The notes under the pieces are model-generated. The model saw only the letters and a program-made list of their open reading frames with translations, did not search any database and was not told the origin of the DNA. A DNA stretch of 64,000 nt from Telopea speciosissima (lineage: Eukaryota; Streptophyta; Magnoliopsida; Proteales; Proteaceae), in NCBI RefSeq assembly GCF_018873765.1, contig NW_025317446.1:1-64000 (forward strand), given 5' to 3'. Shown one piece after another: positions 34,212-46,516 of the stretch (positions are counted from its first letter, which is position 1; each line of letters begins with the position of its first letter). The translations under genes were made by a program, and so were the position numbers.

Positions 34212-35336
34212 TCAAGCTGATGCCATTCTTGCCAGAATATTCTCTCTATGACCTCTGACAAAGACCAGCATTTCATCAAAATCTGGTTGGTTCTCTTTGA
34301 TCACTGCGACTTCCTTGAAATCCTTTATCCATGCATCCAAGAGAGGGAAAGTATGGGGTTCGGCCAATTTCACCCCTACTATGTCTTCAATCACAGCCAA
34401 CCAATGAGCAAGCCCTCCAAATGCCAAATCAGCTAATCCAATCTCATCTCCACCAAAAAATTTCTTTTCTCCAAGGCCATGTTCTTCGATGGTTCTAAGC
34501 ATTTCCAAGCTCTCTTTTATAGCTTTCTCTTGTTCTTCCCCAATAGTCCGAAAAACTTTCCAAATAACTGAGCCCTATTAGAAAAGCAACAGTTAGTTCA
34601 TCTGTTCATGTCTTGAGGTGAAAATTTTAGCCCAAATAAGCAGTTCATTGGCTTGATTCAACATTTCACCTTACATAACATAGATAGTAGAAAGAGAGAG
34701 CTTAATTTCCTTCACCAAATCATCTTCAATTTGGCTCTCCTCCAGCTGTGGTGGGAGCTGGGGGGATCCAGCCTAGCAAAAACAGGGGGTGGCCCCTGAA
34801 TTAACCAAACCCCCCTATTTTTGGGCTGGATCCTCCAGCTCCCGCCACGGCTGGAGGAAACCCAAGTCCCATCATCTTAGGGTTCACAGACTCTTATAGG
34901 GTTTTAGTATGTTTCTCAAAATATCCTCCCACATGCATATAAAGCCCCGCGGTGAATGAATTCTTATTCACCATGGCTCAATGAAAACTCGTATGATAGA
35001 ACATGAGTTTAGCATTTTTGTGAGAAAATAGATTACCTTATCATCGGCAAATTTAGCCCAAAACAGACGGCTGTTTCATAAGGATGGAAGCAAGGAGTTC
35101 CATGGCCACATCTCTTCAATGTATTCGAGGATGATTGTTGACTCTGCAATTGGCTTTCCCTTGTGAACGAGGACTGGGATCTTCTTGTGAACTGGGTTAT
35201 ATTGTAGAAGCATAGGACTCTTGTTGGTGAGATCCTCATTTACATAGTCATAATCTACACCTTTTAGTTTTAGAGCCCAAATGACTTTGTAGCTAAATGG
35301 ACTAGGCGAAGCTCCAATTAACTTCACTTCTTCCAT
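34212..35336 (-). pseudogene. Tau glutathione transferase, two exons, frameshifted (copy B)
   Basis: Exon 1 (35037-35336) starts [20 protein letters not shown], the tau-class N terminus with the serine of the SPF motif that activates glutathione, and runs through [20 protein letters not shown]. After LLP the frame breaks: the PYETA segment lies in another frame, and the FWAKFADDK end is back in the first, so two small indels remove normal translation. The donor is GTAATC and the acceptor AATAG; exon 2 (34212-34574) carries the helical domain and ends MASA-stop. Introns of this position and number are usual for tau GSTs. The likely state is a recent pseudogene. A sequencing or assembly error in exon 1 would be the alternative. 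Confidence 0.8.
34727..34869. mobile_element. MITE in GST intron, copy B (complete)
   Basis: 143 bp palindromic element, CAATTTGGCTCTCCTCCAG start, with AATCATCTT (34718-34726) and CATCATCTT (34870-34878) as a 9 bp target duplication with one mismatch. It is the intact version of the element that is cut at 24467 in copy A. Confidence 0.85.
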
Positions 35337-35395
35337 TTTAAAACAAGGATGGCTATGGCTATGGCTCTGGCTCTGGCTCTGGCTCTGGCTATGAA
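35337..35395. repeat. Hexamer repeat (ggctct/ggctat) upstream of GST start
   Basis: About seven units of GGCTAT or GGCTCT lie directly upstream of the GST ATG, in the presumed 5' UTR. Confidence 0.75.
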
Positions 35396-35860
35396 AGGCC
35401 TGTTAATCTACTAACTTGCTTTTATAGACATTAATGGAGTCGTCTTTCTTGAGCACCAAGCCTGTTGTTTAGAGTCAATGAACTTCCCTTCTTATTTTTA
35501 TAATTTATTGACCAAATGAGCGCCAAGCCTGTTGACTTTTGATTTTTGATAAAAATATGTGGGAGAATCATATCCAAATTTCGGTTTTGTCCTCCTCTCT
35601 ATGTAACTTTATTTTTTATTTTTATTAACCTTTATTTATTTATCTTTTGTTGAATACCTTTATTGCTTGTTGACCCCTTAAAAGAATTAAAAATAACATA
35701 TTCCGAACATAAATAATACATAATGAACAAGGGAAATGGCTTGTTTAGCTTGCATCATATCTTCTACCAAAAAAATTTTCAAACAGGGGAAAATTATGTC
35801 TACCACCTCTGGAGTTTCAAAAATTACTTCTGACTCCTCTACAACGCAGGGATGTGCCGA

Positions 35861-36065
35861 ACATCTTGTGGCTTAACATCAAAGCTCACCATGTGGACGA
35901 GCTCCCTTTTGGACAGCCTGGATCGAGTTGGAAATCTGAATTTCAAAATCCATAAATCCTCCTATACATTGCATGTGCACCATGTTTCGCTTTCCCAGCT
36001 CGATCCAAGCCGTCCCAAGGGGATCTCGTCCACGTGGTGAGCTGTGGTGCCGTGCCACAAAATAT
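35861..36065. mobile_element. Long palindrome, MITE-like
   Basis: Arms of about 75 bp pair: 'acatcttgtgg' with 'ccacaaaatat', 'aagctcaccatgtggacgag' with 'ctcgtccacgtggtgagct', and 'ggatcgag' with 'ctcgatcc'. Weaker pairing may extend outward to about 35847 and 36075 (CAGGG-like ends). No clear target duplication. Confidence 0.7.
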
Positions 36066-36100
36066 GCAACGCACCCTTGTTCCTAAGAGAAGCCCAATCC

Positions 36101-36270
36101 CCACTTGAGTGCCAAACTCAACTTGAATGTCGAGCTCAACTTGAATAGAGCTCAACTTGAATATCGTCGAGTTGTTGGCAGAGCTCAACTTGAGTGCCGA
36201 GCTCACTTGGATGCCGAGCTCACTTGGATGCCGAGCTCAACTTGAGATGCTGAGCTCAATTTGGATATTG
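36101..36270. repeat. Minisatellite with 'gagctcaacttga' core
   Basis: Eight or so units of 15-23 bp built on GAGCTCAACTTGAATGCC, in uneven spacing. Compatible with slippage of a simple unit. No coding role seen. Confidence 0.8.
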
Positions 36271-36289
36271 CCAAACTGTGGGGGGAGCT

Positions 36290-37333
36290 CAAATTTGATA
36301 TCATCGACAATGGAGCCATTGGGACACTCTGCAGTCGGGCAATGTGAAAGGTGAACTTGGCACAACCTTTCGGGGATCATGCCATCAACACTGGTGTTGC
36401 CAATACATTGAGTGGTGGAGGTTGCCACAGTAACGAGTATTGGGAGCAGAGATACCCAAAGGAGGGAAGGCATGTTTGAACAAGTTATAGGGTCTCAAGA
36501 TCAAGGAAGAGGTCAACCACAAAGACGGCAATGAATTCACAATAATTGGAAGCTATTTGGAACTATGTTTTACATCAACAGCCATGAAGCAAATAGAATG
36601 GCTCTACAAGAGTCCTTGGCTCTTCCAAAAGGTTTGCATGTAGGTACAAGTGTTATCAATGTTAAGTTTTTAGATCGTCCAGATCGGATCAGATCACTCG
36701 ATCCAAATTGCAAAGTTGTGAACAATAAGAATTAGGATCAGGGAGCACCGATTCCAATTCGAATCGGGTGACTGCCGATCCAATTCCCAAAAAATCCGTG
36801 AAACATCATATCACCACATAATAAACACAAGGCAAGCTACCAACAAATCAGTATGATACAAAATACTACATTGCCAAAAAATAAATCGTGGAGAAAATAC
36901 TACTATTACAGTTCCGCTGTTTGAAAACTGACCAAAATGATGTAAACAGCCGCCTGATTAAACATTGGATTACATAACGATACAACTGCTATCCAAAAAT
37001 AATATAATGCATAACCACATAAAACAACCCCCCATCAAAATTGCCAACATTGACCACCAATACACCGTGTAAACAAACAGTCCAAGCAACTGTATCAGGA
37101 TACAGTATACCTAATTGCCAAGAACAGATAATCTAAATACATACCACCAATTTCCACCATATTTAGACAACAGACCTGATATTAACAGCTCCCTGATTCA
37201 CCAGGATAACAAAGAGCATCTGTATAGACAACTGGTCCAAATTATATTCACAGTTCCCCATTTGATTATCTGAAGGTGCCATCCGTTAAAAGCAAACATG
37301 GAGATCTTCAAACAATCCACCCTTAGCACCTAT
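36290..37333. other. Intergenic between GST and kinesin gene, no gene seen
   Basis: A minus frame at 36237-36473 begins with a hydrophobic stretch like a signal peptide but overlaps the minisatellite and has no homologue I recognise. The rest, AT-rich, should include the 3' UTR of the kinesin gene near 37200-37333. Confidence 0.4.
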
Positions 37334-37786
37334 TCACTTTACATCTTTCATTACTCCCTCTTTTTCAAGTTCACTGACTACATCTCTCAATGAGGGAACC
37401 TTCATTGCCAGAGTCCTGTACAATCTAGAATACCGAGCTCGGGTTCCGTCTGCTGTCCTTGCTAGAGCAAGCAAACTTAAAGCCTCAGGGAGTTCAGCAA
37501 GTACCTGTTTCATCTCCTCCAAGCTCATATTTGCCAGAACACTTGGCCTTGGGACAACCCGCACAATCTCACCACCTTTGGGGTCTTGCACTCGAGCATC
37601 CGCTTTGATGACCAGCTCAGAACTAGAGTTTGCTCCACATTTTATGATGAAGGGGGTAGTCGAGCCTGTGTTGAACTGCAGGACATTCCACTGTGACACA
37701 TCTGTTTCTGTCCCTAGCCCCCAATCTGCAGGTGGATGGAGAGCATGTGCTTCTTCTTGAAGATGGTCATCTTGTTCTGGAACGGA
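37334..37786 (-). CDS. KAC: KAC last exon
   Basis: 150 codons plus stop, SVPEQDDHLQEEAH to EKEGVMKDVK. Acceptor CTGCAG. Carries the conserved C terminus. The joined GAG-TCC matches the VETIPEQ-type junction of relatives. Confidence 0.93.
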   Translation of the reverse strand, partial: SVPEQDDHLQEEAHALHPPADWGLGTETDVSQWNVLQFNTGSTTPFIIKCGANSSSELVIKADARVQDPKGGEIVRVVPRPSVLANMSLEEMKQVLAELPEALSLLALARTADGTRARYSRLYRTLAMKVPSLRDVVSELEKEGVMKDVK

Positions 37787-39206
37787 CTGCAGATGTCCAT
37801 AGAGAGGAATTAACATGAACCATTATGAAAGGTCATCAGAAGTAACTGAATCTCAACAGAAATATAGGTATGAAATAAACATTACATTATAATCAATAGA
37901 GTCCAGAGAAAGTAAAACTAAAGCATTTATTAGACTAATGATGGTAGATCCTAAACCTCCTCTTAAACTAAATGCCTCCATTAGCATTCTTATTATGTAA
38001 GTGCAGCCAAGCACTCTCAGTCTTGAACCTGTGTCCTCATGGTGGCAGCTCGAGCTTTTACCATCACACCAAATAACAGCCCCTCATCTATGTAACTACA
38101 GAAATTAGAAAACAAAGAGAAAAGAGTGCCTTTAGCCTCTCAAACTGGCTAGATGAACTATTCTTAGCCAATAACGAGTTCATTTACTGGGAATACTAGT
38201 AGTAGTATTGCTTGAGGCCAATGAAATGACTTCAGAGAGTTGCTTCAGCCACAAGAGGACCCAATATATACTTATTGAAATTCTTCATATTATACCCTCA
38301 TCCCCTCATCCTTCTGGAAATATTACTAGAATACAACTGCCTTCAATTTGGACTAGGAGAATCAACTTATCTCCCTATCTAATAACAAAAAAGCTCATCA
38401 CAACAGCAACACCTCCACCCTTCCCTGCCAAAGGGGGAAAAAACCCCCAAGTTTCTAAATCCATGACAGATACACTTCATTGAAGTTGAGAACAGTCAAA
38501 TAGAAAGGTCCTCACCAACTCATGCAACATTGGGTCCATTAATCTGCTTCTATCATATGTGTCGCTCTTTGAGGGACCAAATAAATTGGCAGTCCCTACA
38601 TTTGCAAAAGCATGCTTACTTGCACATCATCGATAAAGAACAACTTCTACTAGGTTCTGCTACAAGCATGCTTACTTGCACATCATCGATAAAGAACAAC
38701 TTCTACTAGGTTCAGCTAGCATGACCCATAAGATAGTGAAAATTTCATTTTCTCTGCCTAAAAGCAAGACATGACAAAGGCATGGAAAAGCTGGCTATTT
38801 TTGCAGCTTTCTCAACCATTGGTTTCAGTGAGCACAGTTATCATCAGTTTTATACATGGAAGGATATAAAATTCATCCTTGTGTTTGTCATAGTATCTTT
38901 CTGCTTCTATTTAATGTCACAACATCATTTAGATTACAACCATTTTTGTCTGATTGCATAGCTCTCTTTGGTATCAATTTTTTTTTTTTTTTTTCTGAAA
39001 CAATTTTGCAAGTGTTTGGTATCATTTATGGGCCCGATTTCTATTTAAATAAATCAAAATAATAGAAAAACACTATAGAGTCAAGACCCATTTATCTGGT
39101 GAAAAATCGGTTTTGGCCATTTATGCAGGTACCATTAATGAACATGTGCAAAATTGCTACTTAAGTGGGGATAAGATGGTAAAATCAATGAAAATTATAA
39201 ACAAAG

Positions 39207-39253
<47 letters not shown>

Positions 39254-42200
39254 TTTATATAACATATAAAAAACAAGGAATATTACATAATAATATAATA
39301 TAATAATAAATGAGAGCTGACTGCCACTCCCGGCACGATGTCTGCTCCTTCTGATCCCCATCCTGTGTCTACCTCAGAATCTCCTCCTCCCACCACCTTT
39401 GCTCCAGTTCCTGAAGCTCCTCCACACACTGCCCCTGCTCCTCCCCTATGGAGTTCCCTGTTTCGTTCAAACCAGCCCTCTTCTTCCTCACCCGAAGGAC
39501 TCCCTCTGCATTATGTTTCTCCCACTGTTGTTGGTTGCGCAAAAATGGCTATGTGTCCTTCCGGATTCCTTGCCGATGAGGCCAAAATCTGGGAAGCTTG
39601 TTTGGTAGGCCATTTCCTTGGCTCTCGACCTCCCTTCCACATTGTCAAACTCTCCCTCTCTAAGCAATGGAGAATCCAAGGCACCTTTGAAACCTTCCTT
39701 CTTGATAATGGCTTCTTCATCTTCAAGTTCTCCAGCTACCTTGACAAAGTCCGTGTGCTCGAAGGGGGTCCTTGGCTAGTTGGGAAGAAACCGATCTTTC
39801 TTCGTCAATGGCATCGTCACCTTCAGCTCCGGCGGCTTGATCTCTCCACTATTCCCCTCTGGGTCTCTTTCCCTGGCCTTCCTCTCCATTACTGGTGTAC
39901 TGAGGGTCTACGCACGGTTGGGTCTGTTCTAGGCAAGCCCCTTTTCTCTTATGTGAATACGATGAGGAAACTTCGCCTAGCCTATGCTCGAATCTGCATT
40001 GAAGTGGCTGCTGATGAGCCGTTACCCTCTTTCATCACCGTGAATGAAGGGGAGGATTTTTCGTTCGATCAGGAAGTGCACTACGATTGGAAGCCCCCCC
40101 ACTGCCTTGTGTGTAAGAAGTTTGGGCACGACTTTGCTCTCTGCTCTCCTAGAGGTCCAACGGAGCTTTCTTCATCCATCGCTGAGCAACCTCTTAATGA
40201 AATCAACCCAACGTTGACTCCTACCACCGCCGAAGAGGAACACGCTCTTCCTAATTCCAGAGGAAGAAGCAGAACTAGTTCCAGGGGAAGATCCATGGCC
40301 AGATTCCGTCACTAGAAGTCCAGCCGGAAAGCCAGCCGGAATCTCGCGCGGGCCTCTGTTGCCGTTAAGGATCATCGTCGAAGCATCTTGGGATCTCCTT
40401 TACCCAGCGGACAAAACAGATTCGCAACTTTATCCTCTGATGTTGAAGCAGAGCTGGAACCATATCCCGAGAGGATCATTGACTCTGTCGCTCCTCAATC
40501 TCGCTCACGAATGGCATCGCCATCTGCTGCAGGTAGCCCTAACTCTTCTCGAGAGTTGTCGCTCTGCTTGCCGGGGCCTATTCCTCCTCTGCAAACTGAT
40601 GACGCTCCTGTGAGAGGTTCTCCTACTCCCCTTTCCCAGGTTTCGCCTGCTACATCCTTTTCTTATGCTAACACTCCTGTGGGCCCCCCTAATACCTTTT
40701 TTAATTCCATCTCATCCCCCTCTTTGTCGTTACCCCCCCCCCCCCACTTTGCTCTTAACTCTTCTTCCCCCTTCACCTCATCTATCTTGGGCCCCATCCC
40801 ATCTGTTCTGTTACCTAACTCCCTACACGGCTACACACCCCTTCAGGTCTTCGGGTCGAGTCGACCCATGCCTCCAAACACTCTTCCACTCACTCTCCCT
40901 TACTCAACCACCCCCTTTTGAATTCCCCTGCTCCTTCTGCCAGGCTTGCAATGCCTTCTCTGGACTGCGCTTACATTAGGCGCCACCGAAGCTCTTCTAT
41001 GTCCCGTAGTGTGCTTTCTAGGCTCGATGGGCCTAAGTTACTCCCCCAATCCATTTCCAAAAGAATCTCGGCCATATTTGGAACACTCGGGGTCTCAATT
41101 CCCCTTGTAAGCATGCGGTTATTCGATCTCATATCAGGCTCCATCATTACAATTTTTGCTGCTTATTAGAGACCCATCTCAAAGACTCTAATGCAGAAAG
41201 TATCCTTAATTCCATTGCCCCTGGCTGGTCCTTCTTAACCAATCTCAATCATCACCCCAATGGCCGTATTTGTGTTCTATGGGATCCTTCAAAAATTAAA
41301 ATTTCCCTCCTCTCCTCTGCTCAATTCCTTCAGTTGAGTTTTTCAGACTGCCTAAGCCAAACTTCTTTCCTCTTTACTGTTATTTATGCTTCAAATAACC
41401 CTCTCCAGCGGGTTTCTCTTTGGGATGATCTTCGTAATGTTGCCAGTCAAATTGGTGCTTTTCCTTGGGGATTAGGAGGACACTTCAATGTGATCAGATT
41501 TGACCATGAAAAGCAGGGTGGTGACTTTCAATGATTGCTTAGAGGATATTGGGGTAAATGATCTCCGTTGGACTGGTCCTACTTTCACTTGGAACAACAA
41601 AAGGTCAGGTCTTTCTCGTATTGCTTGCAAGCTTGATCGTGTGGTTGTTAATGAATCTTGGCTTTCTTCCTTCCCCTCTTCCCATGCCTCCTTTGATGCC
41701 CCTGAAATTTCAGACCACTGTCCCACCTCCCTATCTATCCAGCCTTATACCTCCTTTGGTCCCAAGCCATTTAAATAATTTGATATGTGGTCTTCCCATC
41801 CCTCTTTCCTAACCACTGTTAAGGCTGCATGGGACAAGCCTGTCCAAGCTTTTTCCTCTCCCCTCATTGCTTTTGCTAGTAGGAAGCTTCGGAATGTGAA
41901 AGCTGCCCTCAAGGATTGGAACTCCAATACTTTAGGAAATATTTCTCAGCTTGTTTCAGAATGTAAGGACAAGCTCTCTTCTATACAGATGCAGCTCCAA
42001 ACTGACAGTCTTAATGCCACTTTGGCTGAAGAAGAGAAAGCTACATCCATTGAGCTCTCCAAGCTCCTTTCCCAAGAGGAAAGTTTTCTAAGGCAGAAGT
42101 CAAGGATCAAGTGGCTGGAGTTAGGTGACTCTAATTCAGCTTATTTTCATCGCTCTTTGAAAGCTAGAACCAACCACAACTCAATCTTACTTTTGGTAGC

Positions 42201-45200
42201 TCCTGATGGTTCTCCTCTTTCTAGAGTTAAGGACATTAAGGATACAGCTGTGGATTACTTCAAGAACCTCTTCAGCGGTCACTCGGTTGATCAAGGTCAG
42301 ATTCCAAACAATTTGCTCAACAAATTCATTCCAAGTGAGCTTCTAGAGTCCCTTTGGTCCATTCCAAATGAGGCAGAAATTGTTACAACTATTCACTCTC
42401 TCAAGTTGAATGGGACTCCTGTGCCGGATGGATTCAGTATAGGTTTCTTTTTATCTTCTTGGGACATTATCAAGGAAGACCTCATTAAGGCTATTAGAAG
42501 TTTCGTCCTCAACCCAAGTCAAATCAAAGGAGTTAACCACACTTTCCTCTGTCTCATCCCTAAAAGGGAGGATGCCTCAGTAACGTCGGACTTCAAGCCT
42601 ATTGCCCTTTGCAACCTACTATACAAGTTTATTGCCAAAATCCTTGCTCTCAGAATCAAGACTGTTGTGGATCTACTTGTCAGTGAAAAACCAATCGGCC
42701 TTCATTCTAGGTAGAAATATCACTGACAACATTTTGCTTTGCAATGAGATTGTTCGAGGATTTGCAAGAAAGAACCACTCCCCAGCTGCCCTTCTGAAGA
42801 TTGACATCCACAAAGCATTTGACTCCTTACGTTGGGATTTTATTGACAAGGTACTGGTCAAGATGGGTTTCCCCCCACCCTTCATCCATTGGATCCATTG
42901 CTGCATTTCTTCTCCCCGGTTCTCAGTTCTAGTCAATGGTAGCCCAGCTGGTTACTTTGCTTCTTTGGTGGATATTTGTCAAGGCTGCCCCCTTTCCCCC
43001 TACATCTTCACCTTGGCTCTCGAAGACTTATCTTGTGATATCCAAATCTGCACAGATCAGCAGCTCATTTCTCCAATCCCCAATTGCAAAGCCCTTAAGC
43101 TCTCCCATTTGGCATTCGCTGATGACATTATGATTTTCTCCAAAGCCTCCATCAACTCTTTCGAGGCTAATATGCAATGCCTTCAGCTCTTCCAAGATCT
43201 TTTGGGCCTCGAGATCAACCCAACAAAGTCTCTCCTCTTCCTTGCTGGAGTCACTAAATTGGAAAAAGAGGCTCTGATAGGAAAATGCGGGTTCCCTGTT
43301 GGTCAGCTTCCGGTTAAATATTTGGGTTTGCCTTTGATCCCGACTAGGCTCTCCGCTCATCACTGCACTCCAATGCTTGATCTCATTAGGAAAAGGCTTC
43401 AACTTTGGAAAGGCAAACTTCTTTCATTTGCGGGGCGATTGATTCTCATCAAATCAGTTTTGCAATCTTGCTACATTTATTGGTCTGGGATCTATGGGCT
43501 TCCTCACTCCACCATCAAGTCTTTGGAATCCCTTAATGTCCTCCTTCCTTTGGAAATGTTCTTACTCTACAAGATTTCTCCGGCCCATTAGTTGGGCCTT
43601 AGTTTGTCTTCCGCTGGAAGGAGGAGGTTTGGGCATCAGAAGGATAAAGGAAGTGAACTCTGTTGGCATAATCAAGCTGATATGGAAGATTGCTTCTAGA
43701 CAAAGGACCATTTGGGTGGATTGGATTTACTCGGGCCTCCTCCGATCTGATTCAATTTGGACAGTCTCAGCCTCTTCAGACGCATCTTGGGTTTGGCGCA
43801 AGATCCTATTTAATCGCTCTTCTATTCAAGGAGCTATCCAATCTTGCATTGGCGATGGAGCATCCACTTTGCTTTGGCTCGATCACTAGCACCCTTTGGG
43901 AATTCTTCTTCATCAAGTCAGCTCTAGAACTATCTATGGCTCTGGTCTCTCTCGTACATCTTTGGTGGCTGATATTCTTGATCCGAGTGGCTGGTCTGTC
44001 CCGTCCTCCTCCAGCCCTGCGCTCAATAACATTTGGAATATCTTGATTTCTATCCCTAGGAGACCCCATAATAGAGGTTGTTGAAGTACTGTTCATGTGA
44101 TACTATTCACGTGAACAGTGATTTGGTTGATATGTGTATCTTCTATTTTCCTAGTCCTAGTTGGAGTCCTAGTTTCTAATTATGTCAAGTCCTAATTCTA
44201 CTGTGAGTTGTTAGTCTTAGTTTCAGTTTGAGTTGTTAGTTCTAGTTCTAGTTCTTTTTCTATTGTAACTTGGAATCCTATCATGATTTGGAATTCCTAA
44301 TCTGATTAGGAGTTCCCCTTTCTATTGTAATTTGAGATTATAAATACAAGCATTATGAGGGAGACTGATTAGTTTAACAGTTCTCTCCTCTTCCTCATCT
44401 TCTTCTCTTTCTCTCTTCTTCCTCCATTCTCAGTTCTGGTTTTCTTCATCTATACTTTCAGATGAAGGACTTGGGAGTTCTCAAGTATTTTCTTGGTATT
44501 GAGGTTTTGCGAAGCAAGAAAGGTATTAGCCTATCTCAAAGGAAATATGTTCTTGACCTTCTGACTGACACTGGAATGCTTGCTTCTAAACCAGCAGATA
44601 CTCCCATGGATCCCCATCAGAAACTTGGGTCCATTAAGGGTGAGGATTTTTCAGATGTTCATCGATATAGAAGATTAGTTGGCAAACTCATTTACCTTAG
44701 AGTCACTCGTCCAGATATATCATTTGTTGTTGGGGTTATTAGTCAATATATGCAGTGTCCAAAGAAAATTCATTGGGATGTTGTTTGCTGTGTATTGCGC
44801 TATCTTAAGAGTGCTCTGGTAAAGGTCTTATTTATCGACCTAATCGAAATGCTAATTTGGTTGGGTTTTCTGATGCTGATTGGGCAGGTGTTGATGGTGA
44901 TAGGAGTTCTACTACTGGCTTTTGTACCTTCGTGGGTGGTAAATTGGTCACATGAAAAAGCAAGAAACAAACAATTGTTGCTCGATCAAATGCTGAAGCT
45001 GAATATCGAGCAATGGCACATACTACAACTGAATTGATGTGGGTAAAATCCTTGCTCCAAGAATTGGGATTTTCCATCACTCGGCCTGTGCAAATGTTTT
45101 GTGATAATCAAGCCGCCATCTATATTGCAAGCAATCCTGTATTTCATGAAAGGACCAAGCACATTGAGGTTGATTGTCACTTTGTTCGGGATGCTGTTAT

Positions 45201-46474
45201 GAAGAAGTTAATTGCTACTCCTTTTGTCTCTACTACCAATCAACTTGGTGATATGTTTACAAAGGCTCTATTTGGACCTGCTTTTCATCGAAATTGTACC
45301 AAGCTGGGTCTAGGTGATTTGTAAGCTCCAGCTTGAGGGGGAGTACTGAAGTATTGTTCACGTGATACTGTTCACGTGAACAGTGAATTGGTTGATATGC
45401 GTATCTTCTATTTTCCTAGTCCTAGTTGGAGTCCTAGTTTCTAATTATGTCAAGTCCTAATTCTACTATGAGTTGTTAGTCTTAGTTTCAGTTTGAGTTG
45501 TTAGTTCTAGTTCTAGTTCTTTTCCTATTGTAACTTGGAATCCTATTATGATTAGGAATTCCTAATCTGATTAGGAGTTCCCCTTTCTATTGTAATTTGA
45601 GATTATAAATACAAGCATTATGAAGGAGACTGATTAATATAACAGTTCTGTCCTCTTCCTCATCTTCTTCTCTTTCTCTCTTCTTCCTCCATTCTCGGTT
45701 CTGGTTTTCTTCATCTATACTCTGTCATAGAGGTGATTGTGTTACTTGGCTGCGGAATTCTTCGGGCTCCTTCAGTTCCAAAGCCGCTTGGGATCATATC
45801 CGCTCTCGCAACCCTCTAGCCCCTTGGAGGAATCTAGTCTGGTTCAAGTACCACATCCCCCGCCATTGCTTTACAACATGGAGAGTTTTTTCAGATTGTC
45901 TTCCAACGCAGTCCTTCCTTCGGCACCTTCATATTGCGGTCTCCCCAAGCTGTGATCTTTGTTTGAAATGCGGATGAGGATTCAAACCATCTTTTCTTTG
46001 TTAGTCCTTTCTCTTCCTCTATATGGAAAGACATCCTCGCTAAATGCTGGCCAAGAAACCATAGGATTCTTCCTTTTGACAGAGAATGCGTTTGGGTTGA
46101 TAGACTTTAAGTGGCCACTCCCTTTGTGACGCGGTCGGAAAGCTGGCTTTTTGTGCTGTCATCAATCATATTTGGATGGAACGCAACCTCAGGAAATGGA
46201 CGACCAAATCCCGCTCTCTTCAACAGATTTAGGATTCCATTTTCTTTGAGATTAAAGCTAAACTTAGCTCGTCTCCCCCCTCCACTTGTATTGATACCCC
46301 AAGGAACAGGCTCATTGTTGTTTCCTGGGGGCTTACCTCTATCTCTCTTCAGGCTTCTGACTCCTCTCTCTGAGTCTTTGCCTTTTTTATATTTTCCTCT
46401 TATTCTTCTCCCCTCCTAATTTGAGGGCTGCTGTATTTCTCTCTTTGGTAATGGATTTTTTATTCACCCAAAAA

Positions 46475-46516
<42 letters not shown>

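Larger units (their letters stand above)
29786..34812. repeat. Segmental duplication, copy B
   Basis: It aligns with copy A (14003-14727 then 21232-24467). It starts immediately beyond the gypsy LTR and includes the same AT-rich intergenic DNA, hairpin, MITE and GST exon 2. Beyond 34812 only copy B continues, into GST exon 1. Confidence 0.85.
39310..46483 (+). mobile_element. L1-type LINE, near full length, split by copia element
   Basis: Plus-strand order: ORF1 with zinc knuckle (39338-40315), linker, AP endonuclease (41079-41778), reverse transcriptase (41785-43591), C-terminal zf-RVT region (about 43494-44078 and 45735-46000), 3' UTR and poly(A) at about 46470-46483. A copia element occupies 44079-45727. 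Frameshifts at about 41515 and 42700 and stops at 41776 make it inactive. It inserted in the last KAC intron, antisense to the gene. Confidence 0.93.

Noticed and set aside
36237-36473. Small secreted protein gene
   Set aside because: The N terminus looks like a signal peptide, but the frame runs into the minisatellite and has no recognised relative.
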